Origin: Achromobacter deleyi | GTDB lineage: Bacteria > Pseudomonadota > Gammaproteobacteria > Burkholderiales > Burkholderiaceae_B | DNA: 64,000 nucleotides | Assembly: GCF_902859705.1 (NCBI RefSeq) | Contig: NZ_CADIJO010000018.1 | Location: forward strand, 1 to 64,000 | Direction: 5' to 3' | In this document: one piece after another, positions 1 to 9,627 of the stretch | Position numbering within the stretch: position 1 is the first letter of the stretch | Layout of the letters: every line of letters begins with the position of its first letter | Program-made: the position numbers and the translations under genes | The notes under the pieces: model-generated | What the model was told of the DNA's origin: nothing | The model's input: only the letters and a program-made list of their open reading frames with translations | Database searches by the model: none

Positions 1-1013
1 CCCGGTTGCGCCGCACCCTGGCGCTGCCCACGCTGGCGCGCCGCCTGGACGCCCTGCCCGTGGCCCTGTTGCCGCAGGCGCAGCCGCGGCTGGACTGGCT
101 GCACGACATCGGCTGTCACACGCTGGCCGACCTGCGCGCGCTGCCCCGCGCCGGCCTGCAACGGCGCAGCGCCCCCGACCTGCTGCAGGCCCTGGATGCC
201 GCCTACGGCCAGTCGCCCGAACTGCACCGCTGGATCGAACCGCCGCCCAGCTTCTCGCGCCGCATCGAACTCATGGACTACGTCGAGCACACCGACGCGG
301 TGCTGGCCGTGGCGCGGCGTTTGGCCGAACAACTGGGCGGCTGGCTGGCCGCGCGGCAACTGGCGGTGCGGCGCGTGGTGCTGCGGCTGGACCACGAACG
401 CGGCCGCCACGCACGCCCGCCCACCGAACTCGAACTGGCCCTGGCCCAGCCCGTCTGGCAGGCGCCCCAGATTCTCAACCTGCTGCGCGAAAAGCTTGGC
501 CGCCTGACGCTCGAAGCCCCCGTCATCGCGGTGGCGCTGCTGGCCCCCGACACGGTCGACCAGCCGGCCGCCAGCACCACCCTCTTTCCCGAACCCGGCG
601 GCACCGCAGCCGATCACGCCCGGCTGCTCGACCTGCTGGCCGCGCGGCTGGGGCGCGACCAGGTGCGCCGCCCCTGTCCCACGCCCGACCACCGCCCCGA
701 AGCCGCCAATTCCTGGGGCGATGCGCTGGATGCCCCGCAACGCGCCGAGCCCCTGCCCGCCACGCTCGACCGCCCCTTCTGGCTGCTCGATCCGCCGCAG
801 CCCCTGAAGCTGTCCGGCCACCGCCCGCAATACGCCGGCCAGGCCCTGCGGTTGATGCGCGGCCCCGAACGCATCGAAAGCGGCTGGTGGGACCCGGCCC
901 TGACCGTGCGCGACTACTTCGTGGCCGAAGACGCCGCCCGCGCGCGCTACTGGATCTACCGCGAACGCGACGACGAACACGCCCGCTGGTTCCTGCACGG
1001 CCTGTACGCCTGA
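1..1013 (+). CDS. imuB: ImuB, Y-family polymerase-like mutagenesis protein (3' part)
   Basis: The reading frame is open at the left edge, so the N-terminal part lies outside the window; about 336 C-terminal residues are visible. They resemble the fingers/little-finger part of ImuB-type Y-family proteins: a helix-hairpin-helix-like stretch (DIGCHTLADLRALPRAGL) followed by the little-finger region. ImuB is known as a non-catalytic Y-family homologue that links ImuA and the beta clamp to DnaE2 during SOS mutagenesis. The dnaE2 gene starts 27 bp downstream on the same strand, the usual imuA-imuB-dnaE2 order. Assignment rests on this context plus sequence character. LexA control is likely from known cassettes, but the promoter is not in view. 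Confidence 0.88.
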   Translation, partial: RLRRTLALPTLARRLDALPVALLPQAQPRLDWLHDIGCHTLADLRALPRAGLQRRSAPDLLQALDAAYGQSPELHRWIEPPPSFSRRIELMDYVEHTDAVLAVARRLAEQLGGWLAARQLAVRRVVLRLDHERGRHARPPTELELALAQPVWQAPQILNLLREKLGRLTLEAPVIAVALLAPDTVDQPAASTTLFPEPGGTAADHARLLDLLAARLGRDQVRRPCPTPDHRPEAANSWGDALDAPQRAEPLPATLDRPFWLLDPPQPLKLSGHRPQYAGQALRLMRGPERIESGWWDPALTVRDYFVAEDAARARYWIYRERDDEHARWFLHGLYA

Positions 1014-1040
1014 CGGCGCCCTTCCGCCCCGCGATCCGCC

Positions 1041-4000
1041 ATGCAACCGTTCGACGATTCCCCTGACGCCCCCGATCCGCTGATCGGGCTGCCCGGCTAC
1101 GCCGAACTGCAGTGCCAATCCAACTTCTCGTTCCTGCAAGGCGCCTCGCACCCCGAAGAACTGGCCGCCCGCGCCGCCGAACTCGGCTACGCGGCCCTGG
1201 CCATCACCGACGAATGCAGCCTGGCCGGCGTGGTGCGGGCCCACATGGAAGCCAAGACCCAGAAGCTGCCGCTCATCATCGGCGCCACCTTCCGGCTGCG
1301 CGCCGGCCCCGACGCCGCGCCGCTGGACCTGACCCTGCTGGCGCAAACCCGCGAGGGCTACGGCAACCTGTCCGAACTCATCACCCTGGCGCGCACCCGC
1401 GCCCCCAAGGGCGAATACCGCCTGGCGCCCGAAGACTTCACCGACCCGCCACCCGGCTATGCGCACCTGCGCCACCTGCCCGAATGCCTGGCCATCCTGT
1501 CGCCCACCTACGGCGACGACCCCGACCGCATGGCCCAGCAGGCGCGCTGGCTGGCCGCCACCTTCGAACGCCGCGCCTGGGTCGGCCTGACCTTGCTGTA
1601 CCGCTCGCGCGATGACCTGCATCGCGCCGCCGTCGAACAGGCCGCGCAGGCCGCCGAGCTGCCCTTGGTGGCCCTGGGCCAGGTGCAGATGCACGTGCGT
1701 TCGCGCAAGCCCTTGCACGACACTCTGACCGGCATCCGCACGCATCAGTCCGTGGCGCAGTGCGGCTACGCGCTGGCCGGCAATGCCGAACAGCACTTGC
1801 GCAGCCGCATGCGGCTGGCCAACCTGTATCCGCCCGACGCCCTGGCCCAGACCCTGGTGGTGGCGCGCCGCTGCGCGTTTTCGCTGGACGAACTGCGCTA
1901 CGAATACCCCGACGAAATCGTCCCGCGCGGCCACACGCCCGCCACCTTCCTGCGCCAGGAAACCCTGGCCGGCGCCGCGCGGCGTTTTCCGGCCGGGGTG
2001 CCGGCCAACGTCTCCGAGCAGATCGAAAAAGAACTGGCCCTGATCGCCGACCTGCACTACGAAGCCTATTTCCTGACCGTCTACGACATCGTGCTGTTCG
2101 CCCGCAAGGCCGGCATCCTGTGCCAGGGCCGCGGGTCGGCCGCCAACTCGGCCGTCTGCTACTGCCTGGGCATCACCGAAGTCGACCCGCAGCGCGGCAA
2201 CAACCTGTTCGAACGCTTCATCAGCAAAGAACGCAACGAGCCGCCCGACATCGACGTCGACTTCGAACACCAGCGCCGCGAAGAAGTCATCCAGTACATC
2301 TACGAAAAATACGGCCGCCAGCGCGCCGCCCTGACCGCGGTGGTGATTTCCTACCGGCCGCGCAGCGTGCTGCGCGACACCGGCCGCGCGCTGGGCGTCG
2401 ACCTGGGCGTGATCGACGCCGTGGCCCGCGCCCACCAGTGGTGGGACGGCAAGAAGGAAATGCTGCGCACCCTGGGCGCCTGCGGGCTGGACCCCGAATC
2501 CCAGGTGGCGCGCCAGTGGGCCGCGCTGGCCCAGACCTTGATGGGCTTTCCACGCCACCTGTCGCAGCACCCGGGCGGTTTTGTGATTTCGCGCGGCAAG
2601 CTGTCGCGGCTGGTGCCCATCGAAAACGCCGCCATGGCCGACCGCAGCGTCGTGCAATGGGACAAAGACGACCTGGACGCGCTCAAGCTGCTCAAGGTCG
2701 ACGTGCTGGCGCTGGGCATGCTGTCGGCGCTGCGGCGCACGCTGGAACTGGCCGGCCAGCGCCGCGGCCAGCCGCTGCGCCTGCAAGACATCCCCGAAGG
2801 CGACGACCCCACCTACGACATGATCTGCGACGCCGACACCGTCGGCGTGTTCCAGATCGAATCGCGCGCCCAGATGAGCATGCTGCCGCGCCTGCGGCCG
2901 CGCAAATACTACGACCTGGTGGTGCAGGTGGCCATCGTGCGGCCCGGCCCGATCCAGGGCGGCATGGTGCACCCCTACCTGCGCCGCCGCCAGGGCCGCG
3001 AAAAAGAAAGCTACCCCAGCGAACGCGTGCGCGGCGTGCTCAGCCGCACCATGGGCGTGCCCATCTTCCAGGAACAGGTCATGCAGATCGCCGTGGTCGC
3101 GGCCGGCTTCACCCCTGGCGAAGCCGACCAGTTGCGACGGTCCATGGCGGCCTGGAAGCGCAAGGGCGGCGTCGACAAATACCGCACCAAGCTGGTGGGC
3201 GGCCTGCTGGCCCACGGCTACACGCTGGAATTCGCCGAAGCCCTGTTCCGGCAGGTCGAAGGCTTTGGCGAATACGGTTTTCCTGAAAGCCACGCCGCCA
3301 GCTTCGCCCTGCTGGCCTATTCCAGCTCATGGCTCAAGCGCCACGAACCCGAGGCCTTCCTGGCCGCCCTGCTCAATTCCCAGCCCATGGGCTTTTACCC
3401 CGCGGCGCAACTGGTGCAGGACGCTCGCCGCCACGGCGTGCGGGTCCTGCCGGCAGACGTCACCGTCAGCAGCTGGGACTCGGCGCTGGAAGCCCTGCCC
3501 GACGGGCAAGCGCCGCGCCCCGCGCATCCGCACGCGCCGCCCGCTGACCAAGCCCGCCCCGCCGTGCGGCTGGGCCTGAGCCTGATCCAGGGCCTGCGCG
3601 AAGACACCGCGCGCCGCATCGAGGCCGCCCGCGCCGACGCCCCCTTCGCCAATACCGGCGACCTGGCCCGCCGCGCGGCCCTGAACCGCCACGACCTCAA
3701 TGCCCTGGCCGCCAGCGACGCCCTGTTGACCCTGGCCGGCCATCGCCGCCAGGCCAGTTGGGAAGCCGCCGCCAGCGTCCACAGCCGCGATCTGCTGCGC
3801 GACGCCTCCATCCACGAAACCGAGGCCCCCGTGCTGGCCGCCCCGTCCGAAAGCCAGACCGTCGCAGCCGACTACCGCAGCGTCGGCCTGACCCTGCGGC
3901 GCCATCCCGTGGACCTGCTGCGCCCGCAACTGGCCGCCCGCAACTTCCAGCCTGCCGCCGTGCTCAACGGCTACCCCGACAAGCGCGTGGCTCGCGCCTG

Positions 4001-4265
4001 CGGCATCGTCACCGTGCGCCAGCGGCCGCAAACCTCCAAGGGCGTCATCTTCGTCACCCTCGAAGACGAAACCGGCCCCGTCAACGTGGTGGTGCGTCCC
4101 GAACTGATCGAACGCCAGCGCCGCGAACTGCTCGGCTCCAGCCTGCTCGGCGTGTACGGCACCTGGCAGAACGTCGACGGCGTGCGCCACCTGATCGCGC
4201 AGCGGCTGGTGGACCTGTCCGACCTGCTCGGCGGGCTCAGTACGCCCAGCCGCAATTTCCATTAA
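1041..4265 (+). CDS. dnaE2: Error-prone DNA polymerase DnaE2
   Basis: 1074 aa, matching the usual length of DnaE2/ImuC. An N-terminal PHP domain (about residues 15-280) precedes the polymerase III alpha palm. The catalytic aspartates lie in PPDIDVDF (D403 and D405). A C-terminal OB-fold (about 975-1040, GIVTVRQRPQTSKGVIFVTLEDE) follows tandem HhH sequence. DnaE2 performs translesion synthesis with ImuB after DNA damage. It directly follows imuB (27-bp gap), so both belong to one SOS operon. Several long frames read on the other strands here are composition artefacts of GC-rich coding DNA. Confidence 0.97.
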   Translation: MQPFDDSPDAPDPLIGLPGYAELQCQSNFSFLQGASHPEELAARAAELGYAALAITDECSLAGVVRAHMEAKTQKLPLIIGATFRLRAGPDAAPLDLTLLAQTREGYGNLSELITLARTRAPKGEYRLAPEDFTDPPPGYAHLRHLPECLAILSPTYGDDPDRMAQQARWLAATFERRAWVGLTLLYRSRDDLHRAAVEQAAQAAELPLVALGQVQMHVRSRKPLHDTLTGIRTHQSVAQCGYALAGNAEQHLRSRMRLANLYPPDALAQTLVVARRCAFSLDELRYEYPDEIVPRGHTPATFLRQETLAGAARRFPAGVPANVSEQIEKELALIADLHYEAYFLTVYDIVLFARKAGILCQGRGSAANSAVCYCLGITEVDPQRGNNLFERFISKERNEPPDIDVDFEHQRREEVIQYIYEKYGRQRAALTAVVISYRPRSVLRDTGRALGVDLGVIDAVARAHQWWDGKKEMLRTLGACGLDPESQVARQWAALAQTLMGFPRHLSQHPGGFVISRGKLSRLVPIENAAMADRSVVQWDKDDLDALKLLKVDVLALGMLSALRRTLELAGQRRGQPLRLQDIPEGDDPTYDMICDADTVGVFQIESRAQMSMLPRLRPRKYYDLVVQVAIVRPGPIQGGMVHPYLRRRQGREKESYPSERVRGVLSRTMGVPIFQEQVMQIAVVAAGFTPGEADQLRRSMAAWKRKGGVDKYRTKLVGGLLAHGYTLEFAEALFRQVEGFGEYGFPESHAASFALLAYSSSWLKRHEPEAFLAALLNSQPMGFYPAAQLVQDARRHGVRVLPADVTVSSWDSALEALPDGQAPRPAHPHAPPADQARPAVRLGLSLIQGLREDTARRIEAARADAPFANTGDLARRAALNRHDLNALAASDALLTLAGHRRQASWEAAASVHSRDLLRDASIHETEAPVLAAPSESQTVAADYRSVGLTLRRHPVDLLRPQLAARNFQPAAVLNGYPDKRVARACGIVTVRQRPQTSKGVIFVTLEDETGPVNVVVRPELIERQRRELLGSSLLGVYGTWQNVDGVRHLIAQRLVDLSDLLGGLSTPSRNFH

Positions 4266-4397
4266 GACTTGGCGTCCGCAAGCAAACCTTTGCAGGTTCT
4301 CTCTGCCCGTCCTATATCCCGGCGCTTTTGATCACATACGCAATTTTCTTATCTACGATAGTGTCCTTCGCAACCCTCCCCCGCAAGGACACGTTTC

Positions 4398-5276
4398 ATG
4401 CCCGCCGCCCCTCCGCTCTGCCTGGGCCCCCTGCCCACGGTCGCCGCCGCCCGGTTCCCCCTGCCTGCAGGCGCTTGCGACACGCACGCCCACGTAGTCG
4501 CCGCCGACAACAACGCCTACCCCTTCGTCCCCGAGCGCACCTACACGCCGCCGCCAGCCCCTGAGGCGTCTTACCTGGCCATGCTGGACGCCACCGGCAT
4601 GACGCGCGGCGTCCTCGTGCAGATCAGCGTCCACGGCACCGACAACCGCTACTTCCTGGAAGTGCTGCGGCGCCACCCGCAACGTCTGCGCGGGGTCGGC
4701 GTGGTCGACCCGTCGGCAAGCGACCGCGAGCTCGACGCCATGCATGCCGCCGGCGTGCGCGGCCTGCGCATCAATGTCCTGTTCGGCGGCGGCGTCGGCT
4801 TTGACGCCATGGATACCCTGGCCCACCGCTGCGCCGAACGCGGCTGGCACCTGCAATTCCTGCTGGACGCACGCCGCCTGCCCGAGCTCTTGCCCCGCAT
4901 GCGCCGGCTGCCCGTCGTCGGCGTGATCGACCACATGGGCCATGCCCCCGTCGCAGACGGCATCCAGAGCCCCGGCTTTCAGGCCATGCAGCACCTGGTG
5001 CGAGACCACGGCTGGTGGGTCAAATTGTCCGGCGCCTATCGCATCAGCGAACGCTTCGACGACTTCGACGACGTCACGCCCTGGGCGCGTGCGCTGATCG
5101 AGACGGCGCCCGACCGGATGCTCTGGGGCAGCGACTGGCCGCACGTACACATCCCCCGCATGGTCGACACCGGCCGCCTGCGCAACCAGCTGGCTGACTG
5201 GGCGCCCGACGCCGACCTGCGCCAACGCATCCTCGTCACCAACCCCCAACACCTCTACGGCTTTGCCGCGATCTGA
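4398..5276 (+). CDS. Amidohydrolase-2 family hydrolase (PDC-hydrolase-like)
   Basis: 292-aa TIM-barrel metal-dependent hydrolase. Visible metal/active-site motifs are D-T-H-A-H (H30, H32), H151, H179 and the C-terminal G-S-D-W-P-H (D246, H249). This pattern is typical of the COG3618/amidohydrolase-2 family that includes 2-pyrone-4,6-dicarboxylate lactonase (LigI). A lactone or cyclic carboxylate substrate is therefore likely, but the exact one cannot be read. It is followed 54 bp later by an MFS carrier on the same strand, suggesting uptake plus hydrolysis of one organic acid. The ATG at 4398 follows an A/G-rich stretch (AAGGACACG). Confidence 0.85.
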   Translation: MPAAPPLCLGPLPTVAAARFPLPAGACDTHAHVVAADNNAYPFVPERTYTPPPAPEASYLAMLDATGMTRGVLVQISVHGTDNRYFLEVLRRHPQRLRGVGVVDPSASDRELDAMHAAGVRGLRINVLFGGGVGFDAMDTLAHRCAERGWHLQFLLDARRLPELLPRMRRLPVVGVIDHMGHAPVADGIQSPGFQAMQHLVRDHGWWVKLSGAYRISERFDDFDDVTPWARALIETAPDRMLWGSDWPHVHIPRMVDTGRLRNQLADWAPDADLRQRILVTNPQHLYGFAAI

Positions 5277-5330
5277 GATCGCCGCGGCCGCCGTGCCGAA
5301 ACATCCGTCCCCCCATCACTGAGACACAGC

Positions 5331-6551
5331 ATGCAATGGTTTCGAGAATTGAATACGACCGAGCGTCGCACCTTCATCGGCGCGTTCGGCGGCTGGGCCA
5401 TCGACGCCCTGGACTTCATGGTCTTTACCTTCGTGATTTCCACCCTGATGACCCTTTGGCATATCGACAAGGGCCAGGCCGGCATGCTGGGTACGGTCAC
5501 CCTGCTGTTTTCGGCGGTGGGCGGCTGGCTGGCCGGCATCCTGGCCGACCGCTACGGCCGCGTGCGCATCCTGCAATACACCATCATCTGGTTTTCAGTC
5601 TGCACGGTCGCCATCGGCTTCGCGCAGAACTTTGAACAACTGTTCGTCCTGCGCGCCCTGCAAGGCCTGGGCTTTGGCGGCGAATGGGCCGTCGGCTCGG
5701 TGCTGATGGGGGAAATCGTCCGCGCCCAGCATCGCGGCAAAGCGGTAGGCACCGTGCAAAGCGGATGGGCCGTGGGCTGGGGCGCCGCCGCACTGCTCTA
5801 TACCTTGGCGTTTTCCGTGCTGCCGCCTGAATGGGCCTGGCGCAGCCTGTTCTGGATCGGCGTGCTGCCCGCCTTCCTGGTGCTCTACATCCGCAAGCAC
5901 GTCCCCGAACCCGAAATGTTCCAGCGACGCCAGGCCAGCGGCATCGCAGCGGCATCCTTCTGGACCATCTTTTCGCCCGCCCTGCTCAAGACCACCGTGG
6001 TCACGTCGCTGCTGTGCACCGGCGTCCAGGGAGGCTACTACGCAATCACCACCTGGCTGCCGACCTTCCTGAAAGTCGAACGGAATCTGTCCGTGCTCAA
6101 TACCGGCGGCTACCTGCTCGTCATCATCGCGGGCTCATTCTGCGGCTACATCACCGGCGCCTACCTGGCCGACCGCCTCGGCCGCCGCGCCAACCTGCTG
6201 ATTTTCTCCGTGCTGTCCGCGGTCAGCGTCTACGTCTATACGCAACTGCCCCTGACCAACGGCCAGATGCTGGTGCTGGGCTTTCCGCTGGGCTTCGCGG
6301 CTTCGGGTATTTTCAGCGGCATCGGCGCCTACCTGACCGAACTGTTCCCCTCGAACGTCCGCGCCACCGGCCAGGGCTTTGCCTACAACTTCGGGCGCGG
6401 CGTGGGCGCCCTGTTTCCCAGTCTGGTGGGGTTTCTCAGCCAGCAGCACGGCCTGGGCTGGGCGATCGGCGTGTTCGCGGCAGGCGCCTATGCCGTCGTC
6501 ATCCTGACGGCGCTGCTGCTGCCCGAGACCAAGGGGCGCCAACTGGAATAG
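5331..6551 (+). CDS. MFS transporter, organic/aromatic acid symporter type
   Basis: 406 aa with 12 predicted membrane segments. TM1 holds paired acidic residues (AIDALDF, D25 and D28) and the cytoplasmic loop 2-3 has the MFS signature ADRYGR (residues 72-77). The repeat signature recurs as ADRLGRR after TM8. The TM1 acids and overall look fit the aromatic-acid or sialic-acid type H+ symporters of the inner membrane. Its position just behind the amidohydrolase suggests it imports that enzyme's substrate. Substrate identity is inference. Confidence 0.9.
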   Translation: MQWFRELNTTERRTFIGAFGGWAIDALDFMVFTFVISTLMTLWHIDKGQAGMLGTVTLLFSAVGGWLAGILADRYGRVRILQYTIIWFSVCTVAIGFAQNFEQLFVLRALQGLGFGGEWAVGSVLMGEIVRAQHRGKAVGTVQSGWAVGWGAAALLYTLAFSVLPPEWAWRSLFWIGVLPAFLVLYIRKHVPEPEMFQRRQASGIAAASFWTIFSPALLKTTVVTSLLCTGVQGGYYAITTWLPTFLKVERNLSVLNTGGYLLVIIAGSFCGYITGAYLADRLGRRANLLIFSVLSAVSVYVYTQLPLTNGQMLVLGFPLGFAASGIFSGIGAYLTELFPSNVRATGQGFAYNFGRGVGALFPSLVGFLSQQHGLGWAIGVFAAGAYAVVILTALLLPETKGRQLE

Positions 6552-6657
6552 ATATTTTCCCCGGCAAGCGCGGCGCAGGCGGCTGGTCTATGATGTTTTT
6601 CCCCGGCGCTGAAACTTTCACGGTGAACGCGCCTCGGACATCTTTCAGGAGTAATTC

Positions 6658-7044
6658 ATGATTCGCAAGCTGATTCCCGTCCTGCTGGTCGCCGCGCTGA
6701 GCGCCTGCGCCAATACCGGAGCCCCGCGTTCCTCGTCCGCTTCCGCGTCCACCGATTCCAGCTCAAGCAGCCCGGCTTCCGCTTCCGACTCCTCGTCCAG
6801 CCCGTCCTACGGCGCCTCGTCGTCGGGCCGCCCCACCGGCAAGACCTGCGACGCCAGCGGCCTGCAATCGCAGATCGGCCAGAAAGCCACCCCCGCCGTC
6901 CTGGAAGACCTGCGCGGCCGCAGCGGCGCCACCACCGGCCGCATCCTGCGCCCGGGCCAACTGGTCACCATGGAATACAACGACACCCGCCTGAACCTGA
7001 TCGTGGACAAACAGGACGTCATGACCGCCATCCGCTGCGGTTAA
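6658..7044 (+). CDS. I78-family peptidase inhibitor lipoprotein
   Basis: 128 aa. A lipoprotein signal with lipobox L-S-A-C places the acylated cysteine at residue 17. A 35-residue low-complexity Ser/Ala/Pro linker (about 23-58) follows. The C-terminal 65 residues carry the I78 inhibitor pattern (TCDASGLQSQIGQ ... GRILRPGQLVTMEYN ... LNLIVD ... IRCG, with the CG end). I78 proteins are small serine-protease inhibitors with a wedge-shaped fold; here it is tethered to a membrane by a flexible spacer. The start has a good ribosome site (CAGGAG at 6646-6651). It appears monocistronic. Confidence 0.85.
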   Translation: MIRKLIPVLLVAALSACANTGAPRSSSASASTDSSSSSPASASDSSSSPSYGASSSGRPTGKTCDASGLQSQIGQKATPAVLEDLRGRSGATTGRILRPGQLVTMEYNDTRLNLIVDKQDVMTAIRCG

Positions 7045-7120
7045 GCCCGATCATTGCGGCCATGGACGGCCGGCGGCGCCGGGGCGGCAACCGCCTCGTG
7101 CCGGCCCAGCCCCGGCCCGG

Positions 7121-8062
7121 CTACGCCTCGCCCGGCCGGGCGGCCGGCGGCACATGCGGCAAGAAGGCCCCCGCGACCTCGAAGCCGCATTCCTCGCGCG
7201 CAATATCGATCACCCGCGATACCACCGGATTGACGATGTTCTTCTTGTGCACCGCGTAGTAATTGATGGTGGGCAGGTCGGGCTTGACGTCCAGCTGGCA
7301 TAGCGCGCCGCGCTCGACCAGCGGCGCGAAATAGGCGCCCGGCAGGTAGCTGATGCCCAGGCCCAGCATCGTCAATTGCGCCATCATGCCCAGGCTGTTG
7401 CAGGTCAGCACCCGCTTGACCGGCAGGCCCTGTTCGGCGAACCAGGCGTCGTACAGGTGCGACAAGGCCGAATTGGTGGGCTGCGAAATCACCGGATACG
7501 GCGCCAGGTCCTGCGGCGTCAGCCGCGCCGAGAAATCGATGTCCAGCGCCGGGCTGGCCATCCAGACGTTGGTCACCGCCCCCAGGTGCACGCAGTCGTA
7601 CTGGTAGCTCCAGAACGGACCCGGCATGATCGCCAGGTCCAGCTGGTCTTGTTCCAGCCGTTCGTACAGCGTGATGCCGCCGTCGATCTCGGGCATCAGC
7701 TGCACCCGCGGATAGCGCAGGCTGATCTGGCTGACCAGCCGCGCCAGCCAGGTCATGCCGACCAGCTCGGTCACGCCCAGCCGCACCACGCCTTCGAAAC
7801 TGGCCGGGTCGGCCATGTTCTGCACGATGCGGCTGTTCAGGTCCAGCATTTCGCGGGCCAGTTCGAACAGCTTGCGCCCCTGCGGGGTCATGACCAGCTT
7901 CTTGGCGCGGCGCTCGAACAGCGGTGCCCCGGCAAAGGCTTCCAGCTCGCCCACCCGCTTGGCCACGGCCGATTGGGTCGTGTGCAGCTTGCGCGACGAG
8001 GCGCTGAAGCTGCCCAGTTGCGAGCTCCAGTAGAAGGCCTCTAGCTGTTTAAGGGTGTACAT
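7121..8062 (-). CDS. LysR-family transcriptional regulator
   Basis: 313 aa from ATG 8062 (MYTLKQLEAFYW...), the typical LysR N-terminus; in-frame starts at 8086 and 8098 would add a few residues. A winged HTH occupies residues 1-60 (SFSASSRKLHTTQSAVAKRVGELE) and a substrate-binding domain follows. It lies downstream of, and on the same strand as, the RraA/aminotransferase/ABC operon, 117 bp after the ATPase gene. It is a good candidate for the regulator of that operon, with the effector unknown. Confidence 0.93.
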   Translation of the reverse strand: MYTLKQLEAFYWSSQLGSFSASSRKLHTTQSAVAKRVGELEAFAGAPLFERRAKKLVMTPQGRKLFELAREMLDLNSRIVQNMADPASFEGVVRLGVTELVGMTWLARLVSQISLRYPRVQLMPEIDGGITLYERLEQDQLDLAIMPGPFWSYQYDCVHLGAVTNVWMASPALDIDFSARLTPQDLAPYPVISQPTNSALSHLYDAWFAEQGLPVKRVLTCNSLGMMAQLTMLGLGISYLPGAYFAPLVERGALCQLDVKPDLPTINYYAVHKKNIVNPVVSRVIDIAREECGFEVAGAFLPHVPPAARPGEA

Positions 8063-8179
8063 CGCGGCGGTGGATGCGAATCGCATGGAAACCCTCACAT
8101 TATCGTCGACCGCGGCGCCGCGCTGCCTCGGGGCCTGCGCAGGCGCCCGCCAGGCGGCCGGCCCTGCGCAAGACGCCGC

Positions 8180-8914
8180 CTACCCGCGCGGATGCAGGAT
8201 GTCCGCCAGGAAACGCTGCGCCCGGGGATGGCTGGGTGCGCTGAAAAAGCGTTCCGGAGTATCCATTTCCAGGATCTCGCCCGCGTCCATGAACACCACC
8301 CGGTCGCAGACGTCGCGCGCGAATCCCATTTCGTGGGTCACGCAGACCATCGTCATGCCGTCCTTGGCCAGGCCCTTCATCACCTGCAGCACCTCGCCCA
8401 CCATTTCGGGGTCCAGCGCGCTGGTGGGTTCGTCGAACAGCATCACGGGCGGCTGCAAGGCCAGCGCCCGCGCAATCGCCACCCGTTGCTGCTGGCCGCC
8501 GGAAAGCGACCCCGGATAGGCGTCGATCTTGTGCTCCAGCCCCACTCGCGCCAGCAACTGGCGGGCCAGTTCCACGGCCTCTTTGCGCGGCTGCTTGCGG
8601 ATGCTGACCGGCGCGAAGATCACGTTTTCCAGCACGCTCATGTGCGGAAACAGATTGAACTGCTGGAACACGAAACCGATCTTCTGGCGCAGCGCGTTCA
8701 GGTTGGCGCCCTTGGCGTAGATGTCGGCGCCATCGATCAGGATGCGGCCTTTCTCAATGGGTTCCAGCCGGTTCACCGTGCGGATCATGGTCGATTTTCC
8801 CGAGCCCGACGGCCCGCACACCACCAGCACTTCGCCGCGCGCCACCGACAGGTCCACGTCCTTCAGGACGTGGTGCTCGCCATACCATTTATTGACTTTC
8901 TCAAGCTTGATCAT
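8180..8914 (-). CDS. Amino-acid ABC transporter ATP-binding protein (GlnQ/HisP type)
   Basis: 244 aa from ATG 8914 ([17 protein letters not shown]), chosen because this is the conserved family start; the frame extends further upstream without homologous sequence. Walker [11 protein letters not shown]-loop FQQFNLFPH, signature [15 protein letters not shown] and Walker [13 protein letters not shown] are all intact. It energises the polar amino-acid importer formed with the two permeases directly upstream (gap 23 bp). Last structural gene of the operon before the LysR gene. Confidence 0.96.
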   Translation of the reverse strand: MIKLEKVNKWYGEHHVLKDVDLSVARGEVLVVCGPSGSGKSTMIRTVNRLEPIEKGRILIDGADIYAKGANLNALRQKIGFVFQQFNLFPHMSVLENVIFAPVSIRKQPRKEAVELARQLLARVGLEHKIDAYPGSLSGGQQQRVAIARALALQPPVMLFDEPTSALDPEMVGEVLQVMKGLAKDGMTMVCVTHEMGFARDVCDRVVFMDAGEILEMDTPERFFSAPSHPRAQRFLADILHPRG

Positions 8915-8937
8915 GAAAAGATTCCGTTGGCGCCGGC

Positions 8938-9627
8938 TCAGGCCATGGCGCGTTGGCGGCGGATGCGCAGGTCCAGCCACGACAGGCCGCGGCTCAGGCT
9001 GAAGCACACCACGAAGTAGATAATCGCCAGGATGCCGAACACCTGCAGCGGCTGCGTCAGCACCAGGTTGTTGACCTGGTTGGCCGCGAACGTCAGTTCG
9101 TTCACGCTGATCACATAGCCCAGCGAGGTTTCCTTCACCGTCGACACGAACTGGCTGGTCAGGCTGGGCAGCACATTGAACAGCGCCTGCGGCAACACCA
9201 CCCGCCGCATCGTCGTCCAGTAGCCCACGCCCAGCGAGCGCGACGCCTCGATCTGGCCGCGCGGCACCGCCTCGATGCCCGAGCGGATCACTTCCGACAG
9301 GTAGGCGCTTTCGTACACCACCAGCGCGGCGATGAGCGTCCAGAAGCCGCTGATCACCTGCCCCGTCAGCTTGGGCACCACGAAATAGGCCCAGAAGATC
9401 AGCATCAAGAGCGGCATGCCCCGCACCACGTTGACCAGCGTCTTGCTGGCCACGCGCAGCCAGCCGTAGGGGCTGACCCGCGCCAGCGCGATGGCCAGCG
9501 CCAGCGGCAGCGACAAGGCCAGGCCGCAGGCCGCCAGGATCAGCGTCAGCGCCAGGCCGCCCAAGGGGCCATTCGGGTATTGGCCGACCAGCAGCGTGGG
9601 CCAGTATTGCAATAGCAGATCAAGCAC
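8938..9627 (-). CDS. Amino-acid ABC transporter permease
   Basis: 229 aa HisM/GlnP-type inner-membrane permease with about five TM helices and the EAA loop ([19 protein letters not shown]). Its start overlaps the stop of the preceding permease by 8 bp, so translation is coupled. It pairs with the second permease to form the channel of the importer. The substrate is probably a polar amino acid or a related amine; the aminotransferase in the operon suggests the import product is transaminated. Confidence 0.95.
   Translation of the reverse strand: MLDLLLQYWPTLLVGQYPNGPLGGLALTLILAACGLALSLPLALAIALARVSPYGWLRVASKTLVNVVRGMPLLMLIFWAYFVVPKLTGQVISGFWTLIAALVVYESAYLSEVIRSGIEAVPRGQIEASRSLGVGYWTTMRRVVLPQALFNVLPSLTSQFVSTVKETSLGYVISVNELTFAANQVNNLVLTQPLQVFGILAIIYFVVCFSLSRGLSWLDLRIRRQRAMA

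Noticed and set aside
6555-6607. Direct repeat TTTTCCCCGGC at 6555 and 6597 as a regulatory site
   Set aside because: Only two short copies in a GC-rich gap; no symmetry or promoter context to support function.
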